Origin: Desulfovibrio sp. Fe33
Lineage (GTDB): Bacteria; Desulfobacterota; Desulfovibrionia; Desulfovibrionales; Desulfovibrionaceae
Assembly (NCBI RefSeq): GCF_028532725.1
Contig: NZ_JAQKGU010000012.1
Span: 62,001 to 126,000, forward strand
Length of the DNA: 64,000 bases
Reading direction: 5' to 3'
Under the pieces are notes generated by a model. The model was not told where the DNA came from. It ran no database searches and saw only the letters and a program-made list of their open reading frames with translations. The position numbers and the translations under genes were made by a program. Positions within the stretch are counted from its first letter, which is position 1. Each line of letters opens with the position of its first letter. Of the stretch, positions 28,970 to 36,062 are shown one piece after another.

Positions 28970-31053
28970 GGTACGGATTCCTCTTTCAATATCGGAGTCG
29001 CTTTCAAGGCGTTGCCGATAGCTTTTCGTATAGACACGGCGCAGATCTTGAGTTGCGGCGTGTCGGTTACAGGATCGGCGGCCGAAGTGGTCAGGATGTT
29101 GGCCGGCGATTCGGAGAAATGGAAAGTCATGAAGACCTGTCCGCGACGGACCCTGCGGGTGATCCAGGCCTTGGCCCTGGCCGATCCGCGGCGGGAAGCG
29201 ACCTCGATGATGTCGCCGTCCGCGATGCCGTGTTCGGCTGCGTCGTCGGGGTGGACCTCCACCAGTTCCTCGGGCCACGTGCCTTCCAGGCCGAAACAGC
29301 GCCTGGTCATGGTCGCGGTATGGTAATGGGCGACGACCCGGCCGGTGGTCAGGATAAGCGGATACTCCGCATCCGTCGGCTCGGCGGGCTCGATGTGCGG
29401 CAGCGGGACGAACTTGCCCGGTCCCCGCATACACCGGCCCACATGCAGAATCGGCGTGCCGGGATGGGTCTCGTCCGGGCAGGGCCACTGGATGCCGCCC
29501 GACTCCAGCCGCGCGTAGGTGATGCCGGTATGGGTGGGCGTGAGCATACGCATCTCGTCGAACACGTCACCGGCCCCGGCGTACCGTTCGGGCCTGCCCA
29601 GCCGCGCCAGGAGATCCGCCAGGATTTCCCAGTCCGGGCGGCTGTCGCCCACGCACGGGACGGCCTTGCGCACCCGCTGGACCCTTCTCTCGGTGCTGGT
29701 GAAGGTCCCGTCCTTTTCCGCGAAGCTCGCGCCGGGCAGCACCACGTCGGCAAGCTCAGCGGTCTCGGTCAGAAAGAGGTCCTGGACCACCAGAAAGTCC
29801 ACATGGCGCAGGCAGTGCTCCACATGGGTGATGTCCGGGTCGCTGCGCATGGGGTTTTCGCCGAAGACGAACAGCCCCTTCAGGCGGTCCTCCCCGACGG
29901 CATTGAACATCCGGGGAATGGTCAGGCCGGGGGTTGCGGGAATCTTCACGCCCCAGGCCTTTTCGAAGTCGCCCCGCACGGCGTCGTCCGACACGTTGCG
30001 GTATCCGGTGAGCACGTTGGGCAGCGCCCCCATGTCGCAGGAGCCCTGCACGTTGTTCTGGCCGCGCAACGGGTTCACGCCCGTCTTGGGGCGGCCGACG
30101 TTGCCGGTCAGCAACGCCAGATTGGAGACCGCGAGGACGTTGTTGGTGCCGAAGATGAACTGGGTGACGCCCATGGTGTAATAAAAGGTCGTGTTGGCCG
30201 ATATCCCGATGCAGCGGGCGGCCGCGCGGATGTCCTCCGCCGGTATTTCCGTGATGGCGGAAACCCTTTCGAGATCGAACTCGGCCAGCTTCTCGCGGAA
30301 CTCTTCAAATCCTTCGGTAGCCGCCGCGACCGCTTCCGCATCGACAAGGCCCAAGTTGAGAATCTCGGCGGCGATGCCCGAAAGAAGCGCCGTGTCGGTT
30401 CCGGGACGCAACCGCAGCCAAACGTCGGCCGACCGCGCGAGGTCGATTTCGCGCGGGTCGATGACAACCAGCCTGGCCCCGTTGCGCACGGCTTCCTTCA
30501 TGCCCAGCCCGATTATCGGATGACAGGCCGTGGTGTTGGAGCCGACCACGCAGACGCAGTCCCCCTCGCCCATCTCCCACAACTCGCGGATGGAGTTGGT
30601 CATGGAGCCGCTACCAAGCGATGTGGCCAGACCGGCCACCGTGGGAGCGTGTCAGAGCCGCGCGCAGTGGTCGACGTTGTTGGAACCGAGCCCTGCGCGA
30701 AACAATTTCTGGAAAAGATAGTTTTCCTCGTTGGTACACCGGGCGCTGCTGAAGCCGCCCACGGCTTCCGGCCCGTATTCGGCCGCGATGGAGCCGAGCC
30801 GCTCCGCGACCAGATCGAGAGCCTCGTCCCAGGAGGCCGGGACCAGTTCGCCGTCCTTGCGGATCAAAGGAGTCGTCAGCCGGTCGGGATGGGTAACGAA
30901 ATCATATCCGTAGCGGCCCTTGGGGCACAGCGCGCCCTGGTTCACCGAAGGCTCCGGGCCGGCGGAAACGCTGACGATGCGGTCGGCTTCCACGTTCAGG
31001 GACAGTGCGCAACCGGCGCCGCAATAAGGACAAGTGGTGGTGATGTGTTGCAT
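28954..31053 (-). CDS. fdhF: Selenocysteine-containing formate dehydrogenase H (molybdopterin; UGA recoded)
   Basis: The enzyme interconverts formate and CO2. Two open segments in the same frame (31053-30655 and 30651-28954) are joined by an in-frame TGA at 30652-30654. The context is DHCARL-U-HAPTVAGLATS, matching the Sec site of E. coli FdhF (CCARV-U-HGPSVAG). Read through, it is 699 codons, with Sec at position 134. The N-terminus holds TTCPYCGAGC...LCPKG for one 4Fe-4S cluster; molybdopterin-binding segments include VVGSNTTACHPIIG, VIDPREIDLA, and GENPMRSDPDITHVEHCL. The C-terminal domain contains LTTGRVVAHYHTATMTRR. ATG 31053 is preceded by AAGGGCGG. No signal peptide, so cytoplasmic. 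Confidence 0.96.
30623..30654 (-). promoter_or_regulatory. Bacterial SECIS element with the recoded UGA of fdhF
   Basis: On the minus strand the TGA (30654-30652) is followed after 12 bases by GTGGCC-GGTCT-GGCCAC (30639-30623), a perfect 6-bp stem with a GGUCU apical loop. The E. coli fdhF SECIS loop that binds SelB also contains GGUCU. This directly supports Sec insertion rather than a nonsense mutation. Confidence 0.92.
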
Positions 31054-31065
31054 GGCCGCCCTTAA

Positions 31066-31080
31066 GCATGGGGCGTGCCA
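31066..31080 (-). promoter_or_regulatory. Sigma-54 -24/-12 promoter for the fdhF-hydA operon
   Basis: The minus strand reads TTGGCACGCCCCATGCTT: TGGCAC at 31080-31075 and ATGC at 31069-31066, with exactly 10 bases between the invariant GG and GC. It is close to the consensus TGGCACG-N4-TTGCA. The predicted transcription start (about 31054) would fall almost on the ATG at 31053, which is odd because the ribosome site AAGGGCGG would be left out. Confidence 0.6.
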
Positions 31081-31146
31081 ACAAAACAGACTTGCGCAGT
31101 CATGAAAAATAAGCCGTGATAACAGTTGGATGCCGGTTCTGAAGAA

Positions 31147-31228
31147 ATGCAACTCCCAAAAGAGTTGCATCGCATTGCGCGCAATGCTGCCTGCAAAAAC
31201 ATAAAATTGCACGCAATGAAATGCATTT
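31147..31228. promoter_or_regulatory. Nested TTGC/GCAA palindromes, candidate enhancer sites
   Basis: Three dyads follow one another. ATGCAACTC-ccaaaa-GAGTTGCAT is at 31147-31170, the perfect 16-base palindrome GCATTGCGCGCAATGC at 31172-31187, and ATTGC-ac-GCAAT at 31206-31217; AAATGCATTT lies at 31219-31228. They sit 70-165 bp upstream of the fdhF sigma-54-type site, the usual position for NtrC-type activator binding. Confidence 0.6.
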
Positions 31229-31323
31229 CCATTGCACCCATTCTATTTGGACCGCGCCATGGGAGAACAGCCTGCCGACAATCGGCAATACCGTTACCGG
31301 AACGGAACAACGGGAACGGACAA

Positions 31324-31341
31324 TGTTCCCGACGGGGAACA
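31324..31341. promoter_or_regulatory. TGTTCCC-GACG-GGGAACA dyad
   Basis: A 7-bp inverted repeat with a 4-base spacer, preceded by several GGAAC half-sites (GGAACGGAACAACGGGAAC, 31299-31317). It lies about 75-90 bp upstream of the plus-strand sigma-54-type promoter and could be an enhancer site distinct from the TTGC/GCAA set. Confidence 0.5.
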
Positions 31342-31415
31342 TCACAACGACACCGGCCAGCCCAGCAAACAATACAAAGCAATATATTTCGACCAGATAT
31401 ACGGACACCCCGCCC

Positions 31416-31431
31416 TGGCACACATGTTGCC
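31416..31431 (+). promoter_or_regulatory. Sigma-54 -24/-12 promoter for the YeiH remnant
   Basis: CTGGCACACATGTTGCC contains TGGCAC (31416-31421), 5 bases, then TTGC (31427-31430), the exact sigma-54 layout. It reads into 31465, 34 bp away, where GGGAGG precedes the ATG. Confidence 0.7.
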
Positions 31432-31464
31432 TTTATGAAGGCATCATTTCGTTAGGGAGGATTT

Positions 31465-31976
31465 ATGACTACTGAGACAAGGACCATGGACGGGGCCGAC
31501 GTCCACAAAGCATTCATGAGCGAAGTGCTGGAAAGCCTTCCGGGCTTTCTGCTCGTCATCTCGGTGGCGGTTTTCGCGCATTTCGCCGCGCCGCTCCTGC
31601 TGCGGTTCGAATTTTTCAAGACGTACCTGACCATCAAGGACTTCATCTTGGCCATCCTGGTGGGCATCGCCATCCGCAACACGGTGGGCGTGCCCGGGAT
31701 ATTGCAGCCCGGCCTGCGCTTTTCCACCATCCTGACCAAGACCGGCATCGTGGTCATGGGCGCGAAATACTCCCTGGCGGGACTGGTCACGGTGGGTGGA
31801 CATGCCCTCGGCCCGATCGCGCTGGTAGTCTTCCCGCCCCTGGGCCGGTTGCTGGAACTCAGCGACACCCACCACGGCGCGTTCGCGGGCGTGGGCGTCA
31901 TCAACTCCGCCCCCTGGCCGCGGGCTTCATGCCGGCCGCCCGCCAGGGGAACATCCCCGAGCTGGACCGGCCGGGA
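31465..31976 (+). pseudogene. Decayed YeiH/UPF0324-type membrane permease
   Basis: A good start (GGGAGG before ATG) opens a protein with helices LLVISVAVFAHFAAPLLL and DFILAILVGIAIRNTVGV, then LRFSTILTKTGIVVMGAKYSLAGL, as in the UPF0324/YeiH family. The reading then jumps from GPIALVV to FPPLGRLLELSDTHHGAFAGVGVIN, which belongs much later in full-length proteins of about 330 or more residues, so an internal segment is missing. After residue 147 the frame is lost: AAGFM continues in another frame. The end is cut off where yitT begins on the other strand. The sigma-54-type promoter upstream is intact. Confidence 0.8.
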
Positions 31977-32837
31977 TCAATACACCTTCCTCTTCGAGAA
32001 ATTGCCGCCGAAGACGCTGAAGGTGTTTTCAACCACAAAGATCGCCTCGGGATCGTAGTCGAAAACGATCTGCTCCAGCGAGCGGAGGCGTATGTTGTCC
32101 GTGATGGTGAAGATCATGCTCACCGGCTTTTGCGTATAGCCGCCGCGGCCCTCGAAGATCGTGGCGTGATACTTGCGCTCGACCATGACCCCGATCAGCT
32201 CGTCCGTTTTCTTGGTGACGATGCGGACGGCCTTGCGCTGGTTGAAAAGAGACAGGACGTATTCCGTGACCACCGAGCTGATGAAGATCATCACCATGGA
32301 GGCTATGAGCTTGTCCAGGGTATACCGGCTCAAGGCGGACATCATGACCGCCGCGTTGATGAAGAAGAAGAACACGCCGATGCGGACGCCGTACCGCTGG
32401 TTGAGGATGACCGCCAGCACGTCGACGCCGCCACCGCCGCCGTAGGTGCGGAAAATCATGCCGCACCCGGCGCCCATTATAGCACCGGACACTATGGCCG
32501 CGTACATCTCGTTTTGCACGCCCAGGTCCAGCTGGACATATGAAGTCATCATCGTGATGCACGCCATGGTGACGAAATTCAACATGAAGAACCGCCTGGA
32601 AACGCCCTTCCACGCGATCACGAACAGCGGCACGTTGATGAGGAAATACCAGTCCTCAAGCCGCAGCACCGGCAGAATCCGTTCCAGCACGACGGCGAAA
32701 CCATAGGACCCGCCGGGCACGAAACCGTGGTGGGCCGCCACGCCGTTGTATCCCAACACATAGAGGAACCCGCCCACAAAGAGCAAAATCAGATTCCACA
32801 CCAGAGAATCCGAGTACCTTCTAACTTTCTTCAACAT
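31977..32837 (-). CDS. YitT family membrane protein (DUF161 + DUF2179)
   Basis: 286 aa with five or six helices in the first 200 residues (LVWNLILLFVGGFLYVLGYNGVAAHHGFVPGG at the start, YGGGGGVDVLAVILNQRYG in the middle). A soluble C-terminal DUF2179 domain reads KTDELIGVMVERKYHATIFEGRGGYT...LEQIVFDYDPEAIFVVEN. The family is widespread and its function is not settled. It stands alone, convergent on the YeiH remnant; its end overlaps the region where that gene was truncated. AAGGGTG precedes ATG. Confidence 0.9.
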   Translation of the reverse strand: MLKKVRRYSDSLVWNLILLFVGGFLYVLGYNGVAAHHGFVPGGSYGFAVVLERILPVLRLEDWYFLINVPLFVIAWKGVSRRFFMLNFVTMACITMMTSYVQLDLGVQNEMYAAIVSGAIMGAGCGMIFRTYGGGGGVDVLAVILNQRYGVRIGVFFFFINAAVMMSALSRYTLDKLIASMVMIFISSVVTEYVLSLFNQRKAVRIVTKKTDELIGVMVERKYHATIFEGRGGYTQKPVSMIFTITDNIRLRSLEQIVFDYDPEAIFVVENTFSVFGGNFSKRKVY

Positions 32838-33509
32838 CGCGAAACACCCTTACTCGAAAAACCATATTGCAGGAGCCCGTTTTCCCCAGGCCGGGCCGCC
32901 GGGCGAACCGACGGGCGCGCGCCGCCCTCCGGGACTGCGGCCCCTATGCCGCAGACGAACGGTCTCCTCTTTCTTTCCTCCGACTCGCAACAGGGAACCG
33001 CATACTAAACAAAGCGTCAAATAGAGAAGCAATTTCGATAAATTCCTGCGCTCATTCAGAGGAGAGCATGAAAACGAAGGGACAAACGAAACAAAAACAA
33101 ACGGGACCTCGGCGGGCCGCCCCGGCCAAAGGCTCGTGAACGGCTTGGAAACATTCGAACATCGTCAACGTATGGGGCGCGCTTCATGCAGCGGCGATCA
33201 TCCCTTCCCGGCAACGTAACGCTCCCCGGACGGCTTCTCCGCATTCAGACTCCAACTCCATATAATAGAACAGCCGAGAGAAGCCCGGGACAAGGCTCGC
33301 CGGACTTGGCACAAATATCATTCTGAAAATACACTTCTTTTCTGAAATAATTCTCCGAGATCAACGGGAACGGCTTCTCCGCGCAAACGCTTTCCACACC
33401 TGCGGCTGAATTGGTCGGACCAGACATTCCCTATTTGCCAACCGTTCTCAATTCACGTTAAGACGTAACTTGGCAACCACCCAATTCCGCTCAGACGGAA
33501 AGGACATTC
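32838..33509. other. Long intergenic region with no established gene
   Basis: The 672 bases between divergent yitT and the PAS protein contain no convincing large ORF. The part 32878-33000 is GC-rich and unstructured to the eye. 33230-33480 is AT-richer and may carry the promoter of the PAS gene. One short ORF with a ribosome site lies at 33068-33139 (separate entry). No tRNA or clear RNA gene is seen. Confidence 0.5.
33068..33139 (+). CDS. Possible 23-aa Lys/Gln-rich small protein
   Basis: ATG at 33068 is preceded by AGAGGAGAG (33057-33066). It encodes 23 residues, very basic (MKTKGQTKQKQTGPRRAAP...) and ending GS before TGA. The strong ribosome site is the only support; the peptide resembles a disordered basic tail and has no known match. 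It may be spurious. Confidence 0.25.
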   Translation: MKTKGQTKQKQTGPRRAAPAKGS

Positions 33510-34787
33510 ATGTTGGATACAGTTTTGAAACCGGACTACTTTCCCGAGGAAAAGCTCCTCGCCAATTATCTTGAAATGCTGCCCGGCATCGTCTGGCGTA
33601 TTGATGTGGTGAACAACGAGATCACGTTCCTGAACAAATACGCGGCCTCTCCCGAAGGGGAACGGATTCGCGCCATCCTCCAGAATCCGCAGATTCCCCA
33701 GGAGGTCGTCGTTCCCGAGGACAGGGAACGGTTCCAGCACTGCCACCAACTGATCCGCCGCCGGGGACGGACGGCCTGTTCCTTCCGGGTAAGCACCCAG
33801 GCCGGTGAGATCAAGTGGTTCAAGCTCATGGGTATGCCCGACCCGATCCACCAGCGATGCTCCATCGGGATTCTCCTGGACATCTCGGCCCACGCGGAAG
33901 CCATCCTCAACTCCACGGACAACATCAAGCTGTCGACCAAGATCGACCTGGTGGACACCCCGGTGCTGCTCGTCCGCTTCGTGGACCGGACCGTCCACCT
34001 CGCCAACAGCGCCGCCAAGCAGCTCCTCGGCTACGACGAGAGGACGCTGGCGGGCGTCACGTTGCAGGACCTTTTCCGCGACAACCCCGACACCGAACTC
34101 TACAACGTTTACGAGGGACTCATTTTCTCGGATCACTGGAACGGCGAACTGCGGGTCACCGATTCGCTGGGCAAAAGCCACGTCTGCTCCACGCGCATCC
34201 AGGCCATATCCATGCAGGAGGAAAACCTCCTGTGGGTGGCCCTCTCCCATCACAACAACTGCACCGCCTGCCGGGGCGTGCCCGTGAAACGGAACGAAAC
34301 CGTCTCGGCCAAATTTTCCAGATCGTCCATGAAACGCTGCACCTCGGTCAGGGCCCTGCTCAAGACCATGCTCAAGGCCTTGCCGGAAGGAGCGCCGACC
34401 AGCGCGCTGCTGCTCTCGCGCATCTTCATCCGCGAAAACTATGTGGCCGTCACCGGCGTCGGCGAACCGTTCGACAAAGATCCCGAGGATTTCGAGCATC
34501 CCTACGAAGGGTCCATCGCGGAAAGCATCGTACGCTTCAAACAGGCCAACCACACGGTGGCGGACACCTCCAAGAGCATCAAGCCCATCGACTGGGCCCT
34601 GTTCATCCCCCGGGGCATACGCTCCTACTTCGCCCAGCCGTTCTTCGTCACGGACGAACTCGCCTATGTGCTGATCTTCTGCTCGACCCGGCCGGACAGC
34701 TACGACCCCGATTTCGAAGCGCCCCTGCGGGAACTGCATGACGATTTCATCACCAATCTGGAACGCTGCCTGGCCAAAAAACGCTGA
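33510..34787 (+). CDS. PAS-domain sensor protein without a visible output domain
   Basis: 425 aa, soluble. Two PAS-like units are visible: residues ~15-135 (LPGIVWRIDVVNNEITFLNKYAA ... IGILLDISAHAEAIL) and ~145-255 (DTPVLLVRFVDRTVHLANSAAKQLLGYDERTLAGVTLQDLF). The C-terminal ~150 residues look GAF-like (ALLLSRIFIRENYVAVTGVGEPF ... IRSYFAQPFFVTDELAYVLIFCSTRP). I see no kinase, cyclase, phosphatase or HTH motif. It ends just before the first of three GntR-operator-like sites, so it may be read with, or sense for, the operon at 35070-42141. Function is not known. Confidence 0.75.
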   Translation: MLDTVLKPDYFPEEKLLANYLEMLPGIVWRIDVVNNEITFLNKYAASPEGERIRAILQNPQIPQEVVVPEDRERFQHCHQLIRRRGRTACSFRVSTQAGEIKWFKLMGMPDPIHQRCSIGILLDISAHAEAILNSTDNIKLSTKIDLVDTPVLLVRFVDRTVHLANSAAKQLLGYDERTLAGVTLQDLFRDNPDTELYNVYEGLIFSDHWNGELRVTDSLGKSHVCSTRIQAISMQEENLLWVALSHHNNCTACRGVPVKRNETVSAKFSRSSMKRCTSVRALLKTMLKALPEGAPTSALLLSRIFIRENYVAVTGVGEPFDKDPEDFEHPYEGSIAESIVRFKQANHTVADTSKSIKPIDWALFIPRGIRSYFAQPFFVTDELAYVLIFCSTRPDSYDPDFEAPLRELHDDFITNLERCLAKKR

Positions 34788-34788
34788 T

Positions 34789-34801
34789 TCTGGTCCAACC
34801 A
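34789..34801. promoter_or_regulatory. FadR/GntR-like operator copy 1 (TCTGGTCCAACCA)
   Basis: TCTGGTCCAACCA immediately follows the PAS gene stop codon. It shares the TGGT-N3-ACCA core with the full sites at 34949 and 35053. Confidence 0.5.
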
Positions 34802-34829
34802 CACAGCCTCTCCACGCACCTGACGTTTT

Positions 34830-34855
34830 CCGCCGCCGCAATTCCGCGGCGGTTT
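34830..34855 (+). terminator. Terminator after the PAS gene
   Basis: CCGCCGC (34830-34836) and GCGGCGG (34846-34852) form a stem with a 9-base loop, followed by TTTCG. Confidence 0.6.
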
Positions 34856-34895
34856 CGTCACGGTCTTCTTTCAATTCGATGACAAACTAATTCAT

Positions 34896-34926
34896 TAAAA
34901 AACGAGGTGTTATCGCGACACCTCGT
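34896..34926 (-). terminator. Perfect hairpin with a minus-strand T run
   Basis: AACGAGGTGT (34901-34910) and ACACCTCGTT (34918-34927) form a 10-bp stem. On the minus strand it is followed by TTTTTT, a textbook terminator in that direction, although no minus-strand gene ends here. It may terminate a short antisense RNA or simply act as a barrier. Confidence 0.55.
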
Positions 34927-34948
34927 TCTACGTCGCGAAAAAAGGTTG

Positions 34949-34965
34949 ATCTGGTCCAACCAGAT
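34949..34965. promoter_or_regulatory. FadR/GntR-like operator copy 2 (ATCTGGTCCAACCAGAT)
   Basis: A perfect 7-bp inverted repeat, ATCTGGT-cca-ACCAGAT, matching the TGGT-N3-ACCA layout of FadR-subfamily operators. Confidence 0.75.
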
Positions 34966-35052
34966 TTGTGCTTTTTTTCACTTTTTAGCTTGCGCAACTT
35001 CTTTTCCGCCCCTTAAAGGTGAATCAAAGACCCGGACAAAGGATAAACTTCT

Positions 35053-35069
35053 AACTGGTTGGACCAGAT
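35053..35069. promoter_or_regulatory. FadR/GntR-like operator copy 3, abutting the gntR start codon
   Basis: AACTGGTTGGACCAGAT is the complementary-orientation version of copy 2 and ends one base before the ATG at 35070. It occupies the position of a ribosome site (only GGTTGGA-like bases are available), so binding could block both transcription and translation. Confidence 0.75.
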
Positions 35070-35747
35070 ATGACAAATTCACAACGTCCTATCATATATC
35101 GAAAGATGCTGACCATGCTCCAAGACGGAAGTTTCGCGGTCGGCGACAAGCTGCCCGGTGAGCGGCGGCTGGCCGAACTGTTCGAAACCAGCCGCAACAC
35201 CGTGCGCGAGGCGCTCTGCCATCTCGAATCCATGGGCTACCTCGAAATCCGCAAGAAGAGCGGCTGCTACGTGAAGAGCATGGAGGGACGCCTCAACTGG
35301 GAAATGCTCCGCGCCCGCAAGAGCACCGCGGCATTCCGCCAGATCGTGGACACGCTGGGGCTTGTCGCGCCGGGCCTGGTCCGCTCCCAGACCCCCAAGC
35401 TTTCCGCCAGGGACATCACCGGGCTGGAAAAGGCGACCGTCAACATCGGCAGGGCCATCGTCAACTCAGACCTGCCCACCATCGGGAACAGGTACATATC
35501 CTTCTACCTCGTCCTGGCCGAAATCGCGTCCAACGACTACCTGATCCTGCTCATGAAGGAGCTGGCCGCAGCCTCCGCCAACCTCGAAACCGCCGGAGGC
35601 GGCCTCTCCGAGGTGCAGGTGGATTCCCTGTTCGCCTTTCACGTGGAGCTGTTCAACGCCCTCAAGAAGGGTGACGCGAACACCGCCGAGCAGCTCGCGG
35701 GCGAATGCATGAAGGCCCTGCACAGGCTCGTGCTCCCCGAGGATTAG
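35070..35747 (+). CDS. GntR family transcriptional regulator, FadR subfamily
   Basis: 225 aa. The N-terminal winged helix reads YRKMLTMLQDGSFAVGDKLPGERRLAELFETSRNTVREALCHLESMGYLEIRKKSGCYV, the GntR signature. The C-terminal all-helical FCD-type domain (residues ~85-220) has DITGLEKATVNIGRAIVNSDLPTIGNRYISFYLVLAEIASNDYLI. Operators match at 34949 and 35053, implying autoregulation. It is the first gene of a same-strand run to the TonB-like gene at 42141. FCD domains bind organic acids or metal ions, so the run is probably switched by a small molecule. Confidence 0.9.
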   Translation: MTNSQRPIIYRKMLTMLQDGSFAVGDKLPGERRLAELFETSRNTVREALCHLESMGYLEIRKKSGCYVKSMEGRLNWEMLRARKSTAAFRQIVDTLGLVAPGLVRSQTPKLSARDITGLEKATVNIGRAIVNSDLPTIGNRYISFYLVLAEIASNDYLILLMKELAAASANLETAGGGLSEVQVDSLFAFHVELFNALKKGDANTAEQLAGECMKALHRLVLPED

Positions 35748-35779
35748 GCCGCGACACGGCGGCACGCAGGAGTTTCATC

Positions 35780-35998
35780 ATGAGACGAAGAGAATTTTTC
35801 AGCCGATTGATCCCTTTCGGAGACCAGGCGCGGGAACATGCTCCAAAAGCAACCTCCCGGTCGGAGGAAGTAACTGCGCCTCCGACTGAAAAGGAGCTGT
35901 TCCTCCGCGCCATGGCTCTGGGGATCGATCCGGCTACCTTGACCCCCGGGCAACTGGAAACATTGATTTCGGAATCTGAACCCTCAACAACACTGTAA
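35780..35998 (+). CDS. Small 72-aa protein of unknown function
   Basis: The start ATG 35780 has CAGGAG upstream; an earlier in-frame ATG at 35705 lies inside gntR and is less likely. The protein starts MRRREFFSRLIPFGDQARE, with twin arginines but no hydrophobic core, so a Tat role is not supported. The C-terminal half reads LFLRAMALGIDPATLTPGQLETLISE, a compact helical segment. It sits between gntR and the membrane protein, in the same operon. Not recognised. Confidence 0.6.
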   Translation: MRRREFFSRLIPFGDQAREHAPKATSRSEEVTAPPTEKELFLRAMALGIDPATLTPGQLETLISESEPSTTL

Positions 35999-36062
35999 CG
36001 AGCAGAGTTGGAGTTCGGGGCCTGATCACCCCCGTCCAGCTTACTTAGGTAAGGAGAGCACA

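Noticed and set aside
30652-30654. Stop codon interrupting the formate dehydrogenase gene as a nonsense mutation
   Set aside because: The flanking residues match the Sec site of FdhF and a GGUCU-loop hairpin follows the UGA, so it is recoded.
29053-31065. Long plus-strand ORF across fdhF
   Set aside because: Antisense shadow of a well-supported formate dehydrogenase.
35780-35800. Tat signal on the 72-aa protein
   Set aside because: Twin arginines are present but no hydrophobic core follows.
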